Shown here one piece after another: positions 1-8,852 of a stretch of 64,000 nt of DNA (positions within the stretch are counted from its first letter, which is position 1; the number at the start of each line of letters is the position of its first letter). Under the pieces are notes generated by a model. It had not been told where the DNA came from, did no database searches, and saw nothing but the letters and a program-made list of their open reading frames with translations. The DNA is taken from positions 744,001-808,000 of the forward strand of contig CAVSUJ010000001.1 of NCBI GenBank assembly GCA_963731205.1, given 5' to 3'. The DNA comes from DATAZK01 sp963731205. Its GTDB lineage: Bacteria; Actinomycetota; Actinomycetes; Frankiales; Frankiaceae. A program made the translations under genes and the position numbers.

Positions 1-115
1 TGCGCCGTGCCCGGGTCTGCCATCCGTCGGGACGCAGCCACATGAGTACCCGTTCGACCCGCTGTTGAAGGTGGGCGACCGAGACGCCATCCCGCTTCTG
101 CGCCACAGCCTCCAT
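1..115 (-). CDS. N-terminal fragment of an unrecognised protein (cut by window edge)
   Basis: A reading frame on the minus strand starts with ATG at 115 and runs off the left edge, giving 38 residues (begins MEAVAQKRDG). An AGGAGG ribosome binding site lies about 11 bases upstream of the ATG, which is the main reason to accept it. The visible part is basic and probably helical, with a QQRVERVLMWLRPDGW stretch. I do not recognise the family. The rest of the gene lies outside the window. Confidence 0.5.
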   Translation of the reverse strand, partial: MEAVAQKRDGVSVAHLQQRVERVLMWLRPDGWQTRARR

Positions 116-511
116 GCGCCCCACCACCTCCTGAACCTTCGTGAACCTTCGTGTTCCTGACGAACCCCGTGCGCCCGTCTTCGGTAACCGACTCAACGGA
201 CTGAACAATTCCGGCAGATCCGTCTTTTGGCCGCTGTGCCCATCGTCACAGTGGGGCGTTACGAATGGGTGTCCACCGGATGAGGATTGGTCGAGCGTTG
301 TGGGCGCCGCGTCGGCTCTCGCGTTACCTGGCGCCAGGCACTCCGGGTGTCAGAGCACCCGCATTTGGTGGCACCCAGGCGCGCGTTACCTGGCGCCAGG
401 CACTCCGGGTGCCAGAGCACCCGCATTTGGTGGCGCCAGGGAATCGGGACGCGCGCCCTGGACGGCGACGCGCTGGAAGAGCTCGGGCCAGCCAACAACG
501 TGGCCAGGAGG
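116..511. other. Intergenic region carrying a tandem palindromic repeat
   Basis: About 400 bases without a convincing gene separate the truncated gene at the left edge from the 3' end of the DUF3817 gene. The open frames here arise from the repeat and lack ribosome binding sites. The only clear structure is the repeat pair at 321-440. As both flanking genes are on the minus strand, the region holds the 3' end of the upstream operon and presumably the promoter of the gene at the edge. Confidence 0.6.
321..440. repeat. Two tandem copies of a 62-bp nested palindromic repeat
   Basis: The unit begins GCGTTACCTGGCGCCAGG at 321 and again at 383. The copies are nearly identical, differing at a T/C in the hairpin loop and near the distal arm. 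Each copy has an inner hairpin CGGGTG-6 nt-CACCCG and an outer pair of arms (CCTGGCGCCA ... TGGCGCCAGG, perfect in copy 2). The outer arm itself contains the palindrome CTGGCGCCAG. The layout resembles a REP/BIME-type element. It lies just downstream of a minus-strand operon, so it could also act as a transcript end. Confidence 0.75.
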
Positions 512-877
512 CTAGGTGCGGCGCTGCGGTCCCAAGACGAGGGCGGTCACTTTGCGCTCGGCGACGAACGACAGGAACGGGATCGTGCCGGCCAGCATGA
601 CCACGAGCATCACGATGACGTTCATCCGGATTCGGCGGGCCAGGTCGAGCGTCAGCAAGAGGTAGATCACGTAGAGCGCGCCGTGCAGCGGCCCGACGAT
701 CTTCACCACCGACTCGTTGTGGGCCCAGACCTGAAGCGGCACCCCGACGAGGACAAGGATGATCAGCCCGACACCGACGACATACGCGATCACCCGGTAG
801 CGCAGCAGCGCGGCCTGGACCGACTGGGGTACGGCGACGGGCGAAGTCGTGCTCGCTCGGGTCTCCGCTTCGCTCAC
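512..877 (-). CDS. DUF3817 family integral membrane protein
   Basis: 121 residues with three predicted membrane segments: about residues 27-47, 58-80 and 85-105. The HNESVVKIVGPLHGALYVIYL stretch around the second segment is typical of the DUF3817 (YdzA-like) family. No enzymatic function is established for the family. The GTG start overlaps the stop of the upstream gene by four bases (GTGA), so the two small membrane proteins are translationally coupled. Confidence 0.75.
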   Translation of the reverse strand: MSEAETRASTTSPVAVPQSVQAALLRYRVIAYVVGVGLIILVLVGVPLQVWAHNESVVKIVGPLHGALYVIYLLLTLDLARRIRMNVIVMLVVMLAGTIPFLSFVAERKVTALVLGPQRRT

Positions 878-1272
878 GCGGAACCACCCGCCACCGAATT
901 GCCGACGTCTTTGTCGTGCAGGGCAGACAAGTAGCGGTTGTAGGCCGCCATTTCGGGATCCTCCGCGTCGTCGACTTGGGCAGTGACCTGAGGCGCCGGC
1001 ACCCGGAAGCGCGGCGCCTCCGGATAGGCAGCCGCCGTGTGTTCACCCTCCTTGGCTTCACCGTGAAGCTCGCCTCGGATCAGCCGCCACCACAGGACCA
1101 GCAGAATGGCCGCGAACACCCACCACTCGACGCCGTAGGCGTAATTGCGAATGCTGCCGCGCTTGAGCCCTCCCACATCCCACTGCCAGTGACCGAGGAT
1201 GCAGAACAACCCGACGCACCCGATGGTCAGGATGTGGAAGCCGATCCACCGGATGGTGAGCAGCTTTCGCAC
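874..1272 (-). CDS. Conserved actinobacterial membrane protein
   Basis: 132 residues, GTG start. Two hydrophobic segments (about residues 9-27 and 48-65) flank a short WQWDVGGLKRGSIRNYAYG loop. The charged cytoplasmic tail ends in a conserved MAAYNRYLSALHDKD motif seen in many actinobacterial 'hypothetical membrane proteins' next to DUF3817 genes. Such proteins are sometimes labelled glucitol-operon activator, a label I see no support for. It is probably co-transcribed with the DUF3817 gene through the 4-bp overlap. Confidence 0.65.
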   Translation of the reverse strand: MRKLLTIRWIGFHILTIGCVGLFCILGHWQWDVGGLKRGSIRNYAYGVEWWVFAAILLVLWWRLIRGELHGEAKEGEHTAAAYPEAPRFRVPAPQVTAQVDDAEDPEMAAYNRYLSALHDKDVGNSVAGGSA

Positions 1273-1281
1273 GGGTGAACG

Positions 1282-2904
1282 TTACCTTCCGCGCATGTGA
1301 GTGCGCGTGACAAGGCTGTGAGCGACAGCACCGGCAAGACGTTCGAAGGCCGCTGCGACCTGCGGCGCTTCGTCCACGACAGCCAGGAACCTGTCGGGGC
1401 GCACAAGCGCGACCGTCGAGGGACCACCGTCCCAGAGCCGAAGCAGCCAGCCGTCCAGATCCTCGACGCCCTCGCAGTCACCGGCGGCGACCGCAGCCAG
1501 GGCGCCGGGAGGCCAGACGACGAGCCCGCGGCAGTCCCGCGCTCGCAAAGCCCGCGCCAGAGCCGGGCCGACGAGCGGCCAGGGGTCGCCGCCGTTGCCG
1601 AGCAGCGCCCAGCCGGCGGGCAGCACGTCATCGAGCCTCACGATCCTGCCTTCCAGCGTGCGCACGCGCGGGTTCGGCAGCGGACGGCCTCCCAGGCGTT
1701 CGCCCGCCGGCGCCGGAAGTCGTGGAGGAGTCCGCAGCGAGCCGGACCGAAAGCGGCTGCCCAGGATGGGCGCCGCGGCGACCAGACGCAGCCCGAGACG
1801 CGTTGCTGCAGCCCGCGGGACGGAGGTGGCGGTGAGCAAACGGCCCGCGATGAGCGCGGTGCGGGTCATCTCGGCCACCCGGGGCCGGCGTTCCCGCTCG
1901 TAGCCGTCCAAGACGGCGGGTGGACCCAACCCGCGGCGGACCTCGTCGAGGCGCCAGGCCAGCGCGAAGGCGTCGCCGATGCCGGCGCCGAGCCCCTGTC
2001 CCCCGAAGGGAGGCATGCAGTGCGCGGCGTCGCCGGCGAGCAGCACCCGACCGTCGCGCCAACGGCCTGCCGTACGGGCGTGGTAGGCGTAAACAGTGGC
2101 TCGCACGATCGTCACGCCGGCCCGTTCCGGCGCCGGGAGCGGCGCGAGGTAGGGCTCCAGCCAGCGATCGACCTGCGCGGGCGCAGCCATCGCGGCCGGG
2201 TCCTCCCCCGGCAGCACCATGAACTCGAACCGGTGACCACCCGGCCGCGGCATGTCGACGGCCGGACGCCGGGGATCAAGCCGGTACGTGAAGCACGGTA
2301 AATGCGCCAGCGGCTCGCGGCAGTCGAGGTCGACGACGATCCAGGGCTCGGCGAAGGTTCGCCCGGTGAAGGCGATCCCACGGTCGCGGCGCACCTCGCT
2401 CGCTGCTCCATCGCAGCCGACAACCCATTGCGCGTGGATCGCACGGCCGTCGTCGAGCGTCAGCCGAACCCCATCGGGCACGTCGCGCAACGCCGTCACC
2501 CTGCGCCCGATCCGCTGCCGCACGGTCGCAGCCGAGCCGAGAGCGGCACGTAAAGCCCGCTCCAACGAAGGCTGGTGGAAGAACGACAGCCCGGGTACTC
2601 CCAGGGAACCGCCGTCGAAGGCCACGGTGGTCAGCAACGACCCGCGTGGGCCGCGCACCTCGACCCGCTGACCGAGATCGAACAGCTCGAGCGGATCGGC
2701 CATGCCCGGGAGGCGCAGCAGCGTGCGCAGGGTCTCGTCGTCGGCTGCGATCGCCCGGGGATAGGGCAGCGGCTCGGCCGCCGGTTCCACGGCGATCACA
2801 TCGACCCCACGGTCACCGAGCAGCGCCGCGAGAGCAGCGCCCACCGGCCCGAGCCCGACGACTGCGACCTCGCAGTTCTCCTCGCCCGACACACCCGTGT
2901 CCAC
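1282..2904 (-). CDS. FAD-dependent aromatic monooxygenase (PheA/TfdB/MhpA class)
   Basis: 540 residues, GTG start. It has the class A flavoprotein monooxygenase signatures: a dinucleotide-binding GLGPVGAALAALL near residues 17-29, a GCDGAASEVRR (DG motif) near 160-170, and GRVLLAGDAAHCMPPFGGQG near 281-300. A thioredoxin-fold-like C-terminal domain follows, as in MhpA-type phenol/phenylpropionate hydroxylases. These enzymes add one oxygen atom to an aromatic ring using NAD(P)H. The gene is divergent from helR with about 125 bp between them. No aromatic ring-cleavage genes are nearby, so a catabolic role is not supported by context. Oxidation of a drug such as a rifamycin is an alternative, but it is inference. 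Confidence 0.8.
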   Translation of the reverse strand: MDTGVSGEENCEVAVVGLGPVGAALAALLGDRGVDVIAVEPAAEPLPYPRAIAADDETLRTLLRLPGMADPLELFDLGQRVEVRGPRGSLLTTVAFDGGSLGVPGLSFFHQPSLERALRAALGSAATVRQRIGRRVTALRDVPDGVRLTLDDGRAIHAQWVVGCDGAASEVRRDRGIAFTGRTFAEPWIVVDLDCREPLAHLPCFTYRLDPRRPAVDMPRPGGHRFEFMVLPGEDPAAMAAPAQVDRWLEPYLAPLPAPERAGVTIVRATVYAYHARTAGRWRDGRVLLAGDAAHCMPPFGGQGLGAGIGDAFALAWRLDEVRRGLGPPAVLDGYERERRPRVAEMTRTALIAGRLLTATSVPRAAATRLGLRLVAAAPILGSRFRSGSLRTPPRLPAPAGERLGGRPLPNPRVRTLEGRIVRLDDVLPAGWALLGNGGDPWPLVGPALARALRARDCRGLVVWPPGALAAVAAGDCEGVEDLDGWLLRLWDGGPSTVALVRPDRFLAVVDEAPQVAAAFERLAGAVAHSLVTRTHMRGR

Positions 2905-3029
2905 CGCTGCTCACCGGCCCTCTCTGACCCTGAAAGTCTCGGCTGGGCCGCTGCGGACCGCGAAGTGGCGGGAAAAGGCATAGCCTGACACGTCCACTTT
3001 TTCTGCTGCCGTATCGGAGATGTCTGCAC

Positions 3030-5300
3030 ATGGTGCCCGGCGGCCAACCCTTGGCCGCGCAATCCGAGCTCCCACCCACGGGAGCGCGCGACGCCGTCCT
3101 CGCCTCCGAGCAGGAGCGGGTCGACCGGATGTATGCCCGCCTGGACCACCAGCGTGACCTGGCGCAGCGGCAGCTGGCGGAGACCCGGGCGATGGGCGCG
3201 AGCGGCACCCCTGCGGCGCGCTCCGAACGTGACGCGTTCGCCACCGAGTACGAACGCCGGCTCATCCAGCTTCGAGGCGTCGAGAACGGGCTCGCATTCG
3301 GCCGTCTCGACCTTGCCGACGGCCAGCGGTACTACGTCGGACGGATAGGCCTTTCCGAGCCGGAGGGCGCTCGGCTGCTCGTCGACTGGCGGGCTCCTGC
3401 CGCGCAGGCCTTCTACCGCGCGACCGCAGCCGAGCCGCTGGGCGTCCGACGGCGCCGGCATTTGCAGCTTTCGGGACGCCGCGTCGTGGGTGTAGGCGAC
3501 GACGTGCTGGATGCCAACGAGCTCATCGAGCTCGCCGAGACCGACCGCAGCACGCTGTCCGCCGAGGCATCGCTCATGGCGGCGCTCGCGACCAGCCGAA
3601 CCGGCCGGATGACCGACATCGTCGCCACCATCCAGGCCGAGCAGGACCGCATCATCCGGGCAGATGCGCAGGGCGTGCTGGTCGTGCAGGGCGGCCCGGG
3701 CACCGGGAAGACCGCCGTCGCGCTGCACCGCGCCGCGTATCTGCTGTACGTGCAACGCGAACGGCTGCGCGGGTCCGGGGTACTGGTCGTGGGGCCCAAC
3801 GTGACCTTCCTGCGCTACATCGAACAGGTACTTCCCTCACTCGGAGAGACCGGCGTCCTGCTGGCCACGCCCGAGGAGCTGCTGCCCGGGATCAGCGTCA
3901 CGGCGCAGGAGCCGCTTCCGTCCGCGGTCCTCAAGGGTGACGCGCGAATGGCCGCCGTGCTCGCCCGTGCCGTCTACAACATCAAGAAGGTCCCGACCAC
4001 GGTCGCGGTGTTGCCGTTCGACCGCTACGAGCTTCGGCTGACCCGCGCGCAGGCGCTGTCGGCCCGGCGCAGCGCCATCGCGACGCGCCAGCCACACAAC
4101 CTGGCCCGGCCGCGCTTCGCCCGCGCGGTGCTGCGTCAGCTCGCCCGCCAGCTGGAAGGCACGGACAACGAAGAATCCATGTATTTGCAGCGTGAATTGT
4201 TGGGCACCGATGAGTTTCGCGAGGCGTTGAATGCCATGTGGCCGGTGCGCACCGCCGACCAGATGCTCACCGAGCTCTACACCGATCCCGCGGTGCTTGC
4301 TGCGGCGGCGCCGGAGCTCAGCGAGTCCGAACGCGCGCTGCTGGCCCGGCCGGCCGGGAGCGGCTGGACGACGTCCGACATCCCGCTGCTCGACGAGCTT
4401 GCCGAGCTGCTGGGCGATCCGGCGGAGCTGGCCCGCGCGGCCGAGGAGCGCCGCCGGCGCGCCAGCGAGCGCGAGTACGCCGAGGGCGTCCTGACGATCA
4501 TCGGGATGTCGGACGAGGTCAGCGCCGACGTGCTGGCGGACCGGTTCAACAGCATCGGCGTCGACGGGACGGTTGCGGAACGTGCCGCCGCCGACCGCAC
4601 CTGGGCGTTCGGTCACCTCATCGTCGATGAGGCCCAGGAGCACTCGGCGATGATGTGGCGGTTGCTCTCACGGCGCTGCCCGAGCCGTTCGATGACGGTG
4701 GTCGGTGACGTCGCGCAGACCGGCTCCGTGGCGGGCAGCGACACCTGGTCCCAGGCGCTGGATCCGTTTGCGGAAGGACGCTGGCAGCTCGCCGAGCTGT
4801 CGGTGAACTACCGCACGCCGCGCGAGATCATGGATGTCGCCGCAGATGTGCTGGCCTCCTTCGCCCCGCAGCAGCAGCCGCCGAGTTCGGTGCGCGACGT
4901 CGGCGAGTACCCGCGGGCGGTGCGGCTGGATCCGTACGCCGATCAGGCGGGCTTCGCCGAGCTGATCCGCGCCGCTCAACCGGCCGAAGGAACGACCGCA
5001 GTACTCGTTCCCGAAGGTGCCCGCGCGGTGTTCGCCGAGGGTGGCGATCCCTTGCTCACCGAACTCGCGCTTGCCGGCCCCGACACGGCAAATCGCCTGA
5101 TGCTGCTGGAAGTTCGGGCTGCGAAGGGCTTGGAGTTCGATGTGGTGATCGTCGTCGATCCGCAGGCGATTCTGGACGGCTCGCCGCGCGGCGCCAACGA
5201 CCTCTACGTTGCGCTCACCCGGGCCACCACTCGCGTCGTCGTCGTCCACCCGGGACGCTTGCCGGAGATGCTCTCGCGGCTCGAGTCGGCCTCCGGCTAG
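3030..5300 (+). CDS. helR: HelR/HelD-like RNA polymerase recycling helicase (UvrD/Rep superfamily)
   Basis: 756 residues. An N-terminal coiled region (about 25-80) is followed by the YYVGRIGL and LLVDWRAPAAQAFY blocks typical of HelD-type proteins. Walker A GGPGTGKTAV is at about 221-230, a VDEAQ motif near 533 and a GDVAQTG motif follows. A VNYRTPREIMD motif and a C-terminal YVALTRATTRVVVVH motif complete the superfamily 1 helicase core. HelD proteins bind RNA polymerase and release it from stalled or terminated complexes. The actinobacterial HelR branch also protects polymerase from rifamycins. A GGAG lies 10 bases before the ATG. The 3' end overlaps the convergent AlkZ-like gene by 4 bp. 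I saw no recognisable rifamycin-associated element upstream. Confidence 0.8.
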   Translation: MVPGGQPLAAQSELPPTGARDAVLASEQERVDRMYARLDHQRDLAQRQLAETRAMGASGTPAARSERDAFATEYERRLIQLRGVENGLAFGRLDLADGQRYYVGRIGLSEPEGARLLVDWRAPAAQAFYRATAAEPLGVRRRRHLQLSGRRVVGVGDDVLDANELIELAETDRSTLSAEASLMAALATSRTGRMTDIVATIQAEQDRIIRADAQGVLVVQGGPGTGKTAVALHRAAYLLYVQRERLRGSGVLVVGPNVTFLRYIEQVLPSLGETGVLLATPEELLPGISVTAQEPLPSAVLKGDARMAAVLARAVYNIKKVPTTVAVLPFDRYELRLTRAQALSARRSAIATRQPHNLARPRFARAVLRQLARQLEGTDNEESMYLQRELLGTDEFREALNAMWPVRTADQMLTELYTDPAVLAAAAPELSESERALLARPAGSGWTTSDIPLLDELAELLGDPAELARAAEERRRRASEREYAEGVLTIIGMSDEVSADVLADRFNSIGVDGTVAERAAADRTWAFGHLIVDEAQEHSAMMWRLLSRRCPSRSMTVVGDVAQTGSVAGSDTWSQALDPFAEGRWQLAELSVNYRTPREIMDVAADVLASFAPQQQPPSSVRDVGEYPRAVRLDPYADQAGFAELIRAAQPAEGTTAVLVPEGARAVFAEGGDPLLTELALAGPDTANRLMLLEVRAAKGLEFDVVIVVDPQAILDGSPRGANDLYVALTRATTRVVVVHPGRLPEMLSRLESASG

Positions 5301-6373
5301 TCGACTTCGAAACGCGCAGGCTCGTCGAGGAACTTCGCGACGTCTGCGGCGTCGTCGGTCACCGCAGCCAATTCGCTCTTGGACAGGCGGGCAAACGGTT
5401 GCACGGCGAGGATCCGCTTCCCGGGACGGCCGTGGAAGCGCCAGGTCCCGCGGACAATGCCGTCAATCGTCAGCGCCGCATTCAGGACGCCTCCGCCGGG
5501 ATGGATGGCGCGCCGGTGAGCCGGGTCGAGGACGAGATCGCGGTTGCGCCAGCCGAGCAGGTAGTCGTCGTAGCGCGGCAGCAGCCGGGCCATCGGTGAG
5601 CCGGTGGGCTCCGGGATCTGCGCGGAGAGCGTCGCCATCGGGCCGTGGTCGGTGTCCCACCAGGTGAGGCCGGTTCCGCTGCCGTCAAAGGCTTTCCGGG
5701 CTTGTGCGATCGGCAAGCCCGACCACGCCGCGAAGTCGCCGGCCCCGGCGGGGCCATGGCCGGCCAGGTAGCGACGACCGAGTTCAGCAAGCGGATCCTT
5801 CGGTGGCATCGGGGCTCGGGCAAGCCACTTCTCGACAAGGGCGAAGCTGGCGCCGGGCCCGCAGCACACCAGACCCGCCGCAGCCGCGTAGCCGAGCAGG
5901 TGCGGCACCGCCTGACTGCCGGGCGCCAGGTGGAAGTCGCGCTCCCCGAGTCCCTGCACGATCGCGAGCCGATCCAACGGTCCGTCCTCCAGCACCGCTT
6001 CCAGCAGGGGCAAAGCCGCTTCGCAGCGATCGTCGGCGATCCCGAGTTCGCGACGGCGCCGCGCCGTCGCGGCGTGGTATCGCGGACCCAGCAGCTGCGA
6101 GAGCCACCGTGCGTCCGCCGCCGGGAGGAGATGCAACGTGCCGCGCATGGCCCAGGTGCGCACCAGGCTCGGCGGCGCATCCGTTGCGGAGACGACCTCC
6201 GCCTGCGACGCGCCTCGGGTGCGGGCGCGTACCGCGAGCCACATCGCCGGAATGTCCTGTGCCTGCAGGCCGAAAAGCTGACCGACGGCCGCGTCGGAGT
6301 CATCCGCGCGATGCATGAGCAGCGACGACGCTGCGCGCCGGCGGACGATTTCACCAGCGTCGAGGCGTCGCAT
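5297..6373 (-). CDS. AlkZ/YcaQ-like winged-helix DNA glycosylase (HTH_42)
   Basis: 358 residues. It matches the winged-helix HTH_42 superfamily: an N-terminal FGLQAQDIPAMW block, RGTLHLLPAADARWL near residue 77, and a C-terminal LPRYDDYLLGWRNRDLVLD and VDGxxxGTW-like section. The catalytic QxQ motif falls at Q37-A38-Q39, the numbering reported for AlkZ of the azinomycin pathway. AlkZ-type enzymes excise bulky or cross-linked alkylated bases and give self-resistance to alkylating natural products. YcaQ (AlkX) homologues carry QxD instead, so the QxQ points to the AlkZ branch. Substrate cannot be inferred. It is convergent with helR. Confidence 0.75.
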   Translation of the reverse strand: MRRLDAGEIVRRRAASSLLMHRADDSDAAVGQLFGLQAQDIPAMWLAVRARTRGASQAEVVSATDAPPSLVRTWAMRGTLHLLPAADARWLSQLLGPRYHAATARRRRELGIADDRCEAALPLLEAVLEDGPLDRLAIVQGLGERDFHLAPGSQAVPHLLGYAAAAGLVCCGPGASFALVEKWLARAPMPPKDPLAELGRRYLAGHGPAGAGDFAAWSGLPIAQARKAFDGSGTGLTWWDTDHGPMATLSAQIPEPTGSPMARLLPRYDDYLLGWRNRDLVLDPAHRRAIHPGGGVLNAALTIDGIVRGTWRFHGRPGKRILAVQPFARLSKSELAAVTDDAADVAKFLDEPARFEVD

Positions 6374-6383
6374 CGGAGACGGT

Positions 6384-7550
6384 CTACCCGAGACTCGCCT
6401 CGCGATCCCAGGTGCGGCCGAACCACTTGAGCACCCGGGTGGAACCGAAGTCGTTCTTGTCGCTCATCAGTCCCGTTGACGGTCCTTCGAGGCTCCCCAC
6501 CGGACGCTCGCCGCTCGTGAAGGTGACGTCGACCTTGGCGATCATGTCGTGGCCGAATTCCATGTAGCAGATCCCATGGCCGTCGTACGCGGCCGGGGTC
6601 GAGGCGCTGCGCACCTGCGCCGCAATCCGGTCAGCGACGACCGCCGCCTGGCCCTCGGCGAAAACGCCGGCCTTGGGGGTGCCGACGCTCGTCACGTCAC
6701 CCACCGCGTAGACCCCCGGGAAGCGCGTCTCCAGCGAGAGCGGGTCGACCGGAATCCAGCCGTCTTCTGCGAGGGCCGAGTCGAGTACGACCTGCGGCGC
6801 GCGATGCACCGGCACAGCCAGGAAGAGGTCGTATTCAAGGTCCTCGCCGTCGCTGAGGTGGACGACCCTGCGTGCCGGGTCGACTTCTCGCACGAGCGCC
6901 CCCGGATGCCAGCCGATGCCGCGCTCGGCGAAGGCACCCAGAATCGCGGCGGAAGCGTCAGGTGAAGGCGGGACTGGTACTGGCAGCGGCATCACGAGCG
7001 TCACCGACGAGGCTTCACGCAGCCCGCGCTCGAGCAGAAAGTCGTTGACCAGCAAGGCCGTTTCGCTCGGCGCCGGCGGGCATTTGAAGGGGGTCGAGGT
7101 CACCCCGACGACCACCTTGCCCCCGGCGAAAGCGGCAAGCGCCTCTCCGGCGACGGCCGCTCCGGCGACCGAGTAGAACTCGTTGCCTCCCTCGACGAGA
7201 CCGGGTGTCGCTTCGGGTACGAGGTCGGCGCCGAGGGCGACGACGAGGATGTCCGCCTCGTACGGACCCGCCTCGGTGACGACGCGACGGCTCTCGGGAT
7301 CGATCGACAGGACGGTGGTCTGCACGAATTCGACACCCGGCTTCACCACTCCCGCATAGGGGTGTCGCACCTGCGAGGACCGCGCGCGTCCGAACATCAG
7401 ATCCAGCTTGGAGAAGCCGAAGACGAACCCCTCGGCCTGATCGATCAGGACGACCTCCACACCGAGGGACGGCTCGCTCCCGAATTCCTCCGAGAGCCGC
7501 GAGGACAGTTCCAGCCCACCGAAGCCCGCACCCAGAATGACAACGCGCAT
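6384..7550 (-). CDS. NAD(P)/FAD-dependent oxidoreductase (NDH-2/sulfide:quinone reductase-like)
   Basis: 388 residues from ATG at 7550. The frame is open further upstream, but that ATG directly precedes the MRVVILGAGFGGLE dinucleotide-binding motif. A second FAD motif GVYAVGDVT lies near residue 283, and VTSTPFKCPPAP appears mid-protein. The fold is the pyridine nucleotide-disulfide oxidoreductase type that transfers electrons to quinone. The PFKCPPAP motif with a conserved cysteine is common in sulfide:quinone oxidoreductase-like proteins, but the full cysteine set is not evident, so the substrate is open. It is divergent from the MaoC gene with 58 bp between them. Confidence 0.75.
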   Translation of the reverse strand: MRVVILGAGFGGLELSSRLSEEFGSEPSLGVEVVLIDQAEGFVFGFSKLDLMFGRARSSQVRHPYAGVVKPGVEFVQTTVLSIDPESRRVVTEAGPYEADILVVALGADLVPEATPGLVEGGNEFYSVAGAAVAGEALAAFAGGKVVVGVTSTPFKCPPAPSETALLVNDFLLERGLREASSVTLVMPLPVPVPPSPDASAAILGAFAERGIGWHPGALVREVDPARRVVHLSDGEDLEYDLFLAVPVHRAPQVVLDSALAEDGWIPVDPLSLETRFPGVYAVGDVTSVGTPKAGVFAEGQAAVVADRIAAQVRSASTPAAYDGHGICYMEFGHDMIAKVDVTFTSGERPVGSLEGPSTGLMSDKNDFGSTRVLKWFGRTWDREASLG

Positions 7551-7608
7551 GATCGGGACCCTAGAACAACTGTCAGCAGGATCGGAAACACGTTTCAGAA
7601 GGAGTGTC

Positions 7609-8625
7609 ATGACCGCGGAGGCCGCCGTCGACCCGTTGCGAGAGCGGGTCCTGCAATGGCTGGGCAAGCCGCTGAGTGGGTCGGGCAGCGCCATCGCCCC
7701 CGATGAGGTGAATGTCCCGATGATCCGGCATTGGGTCGACGCCCTCGACGACCAGAACCCGGTGTACATCGATCCTGAAGCAGCGGCGAAGAGCAGATTC
7801 GGCGGCATCGTCGCTCCTCCGGCGATGCTTCAGACCTGGACCATGGCGCGGCCGCGGATCGAGGGCATCGCCGAGCGCGGGGGCGCCGCGACCGCGATCG
7901 ACGAGGAGAGCCCGCTCGGCTTTCTCGCTGCCGCAGGACTGACCGGCACCTTGGCGACGAACTCCGAGCTCGAATTCGTCCGCTATCTGCGGCCCGGCGA
8001 TCGGCTCGAATCCTCGACCAAGCTCGACACGGTCTCCGAACGCAAGACGACCGGGCTCGGGCGCGGCTTCTTCATCACGTGGGTGACCACCTACCGGGCC
8101 CTGGACGAAACCGGCACGCCCGCGGAAGTGGTCGGCCGACAGACGTTCCGCATCTTCAAGTTCGACCCGACGACCATTGCGGAGCCCGGGGACCGAGCAT
8201 CAGGCTCCGAGCGGCCGGCCGAGGCGCTCCCCGACCCCGGCGAGACACTGCCCGAGCTGAACCTGAACGTCACGGCGACAGTGGTCGTGGCAGGGGCGAT
8301 CGCGTCGCGTGACTTCATGCCGGTGCATCACGATCGGGACTACGCGCAGGCGCAGGGTGCGCCGGATCTGTTCATGAACATCCTCACCAGCACCGGCTAC
8401 GTAGCGCGCTTCGTCACGGACTGGGCCGGTCCGCAGGCGCGCCTGCAACGCATCGCGATCCGCCTCGGCGCGCCGTGCGTTCCGGGGCACGTGCTGCGCT
8501 TCACCGGACACGTCGAAGATGACCGGATCGAGGGCGATCAGCGCCTGGTGCACGTGCGACTCAAAGCGGCGAACACGTTCGGCAATCACGTCACCGGAAC
8601 CGTCACCCTGGACCTGCCCGCCTAG
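7609..8625 (+). CDS. Fused MaoC-type (hot-dog fold) dehydratase/hydratase
   Basis: 338 residues from ATG at 7609, which follows an AGAAGGAG site. An in-frame ATG at 7537 is rejected because it has no such site. The N-terminal half (about 20-180) has the FAS1-type dehydratase region signature, including VYIDPEAAAKSRFGGIVAPP and FVRYLRPGDRL. The C-terminal half (about 220-335) resembles a second hot-dog domain with DFMPVHHDRDYAQAQGAPDL. This duplicated form occurs in actinobacterial enoyl-CoA hydratases for fatty-acyl or steroid side chains. No other beta-oxidation gene is adjacent, so the substrate is unknown. Confidence 0.75.
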   Translation: MTAEAAVDPLRERVLQWLGKPLSGSGSAIAPDEVNVPMIRHWVDALDDQNPVYIDPEAAAKSRFGGIVAPPAMLQTWTMARPRIEGIAERGGAATAIDEESPLGFLAAAGLTGTLATNSELEFVRYLRPGDRLESSTKLDTVSERKTTGLGRGFFITWVTTYRALDETGTPAEVVGRQTFRIFKFDPTTIAEPGDRASGSERPAEALPDPGETLPELNLNVTATVVVAGAIASRDFMPVHHDRDYAQAQGAPDLFMNILTSTGYVARFVTDWAGPQARLQRIAIRLGAPCVPGHVLRFTGHVEDDRIEGDQRLVHVRLKAANTFGNHVTGTVTLDLPA

Positions 8626-8852
8626 CTTGTCCGGCTCGAACACCTGCGACGGCGCGGGTTCTCACATGGTTGTCACACGCAGTGCCCCGATTCATCCCAT
8701 CTTCACGACGTGCTCACAGCGGACTCCCAGCGACGCGCAAGCGAAACCGCATCTGATCCGTCGATGTTTAGACCACGCTCAGCCTGACGGGGGACGGGCC
8801 GCGGTGCTGCTGACAGCGCCGGCCGGGCTCAGTCGTGAAGAAGTGAGGGGAC

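Noticed and set aside
141..934. Several plus- and minus-strand open frames across the repeat region
   Set aside because: They follow the tandem repeat or lie antisense to the DUF3817 gene, have no ribosome binding sites and are rich in Arg/Pro/Gly.
2905..3029. Rifamycin-associated element between the monooxygenase and helR genes
   Set aside because: No long palindrome of that kind is visible in the 125-bp spacer.
6384..7808. Longer version of the FAD oxidoreductase starting at 7808
   Set aside because: The extra 86 residues run antisense through the MaoC gene start and its ribosome binding site, and the Rossmann motif starts at the ATG at 7550.
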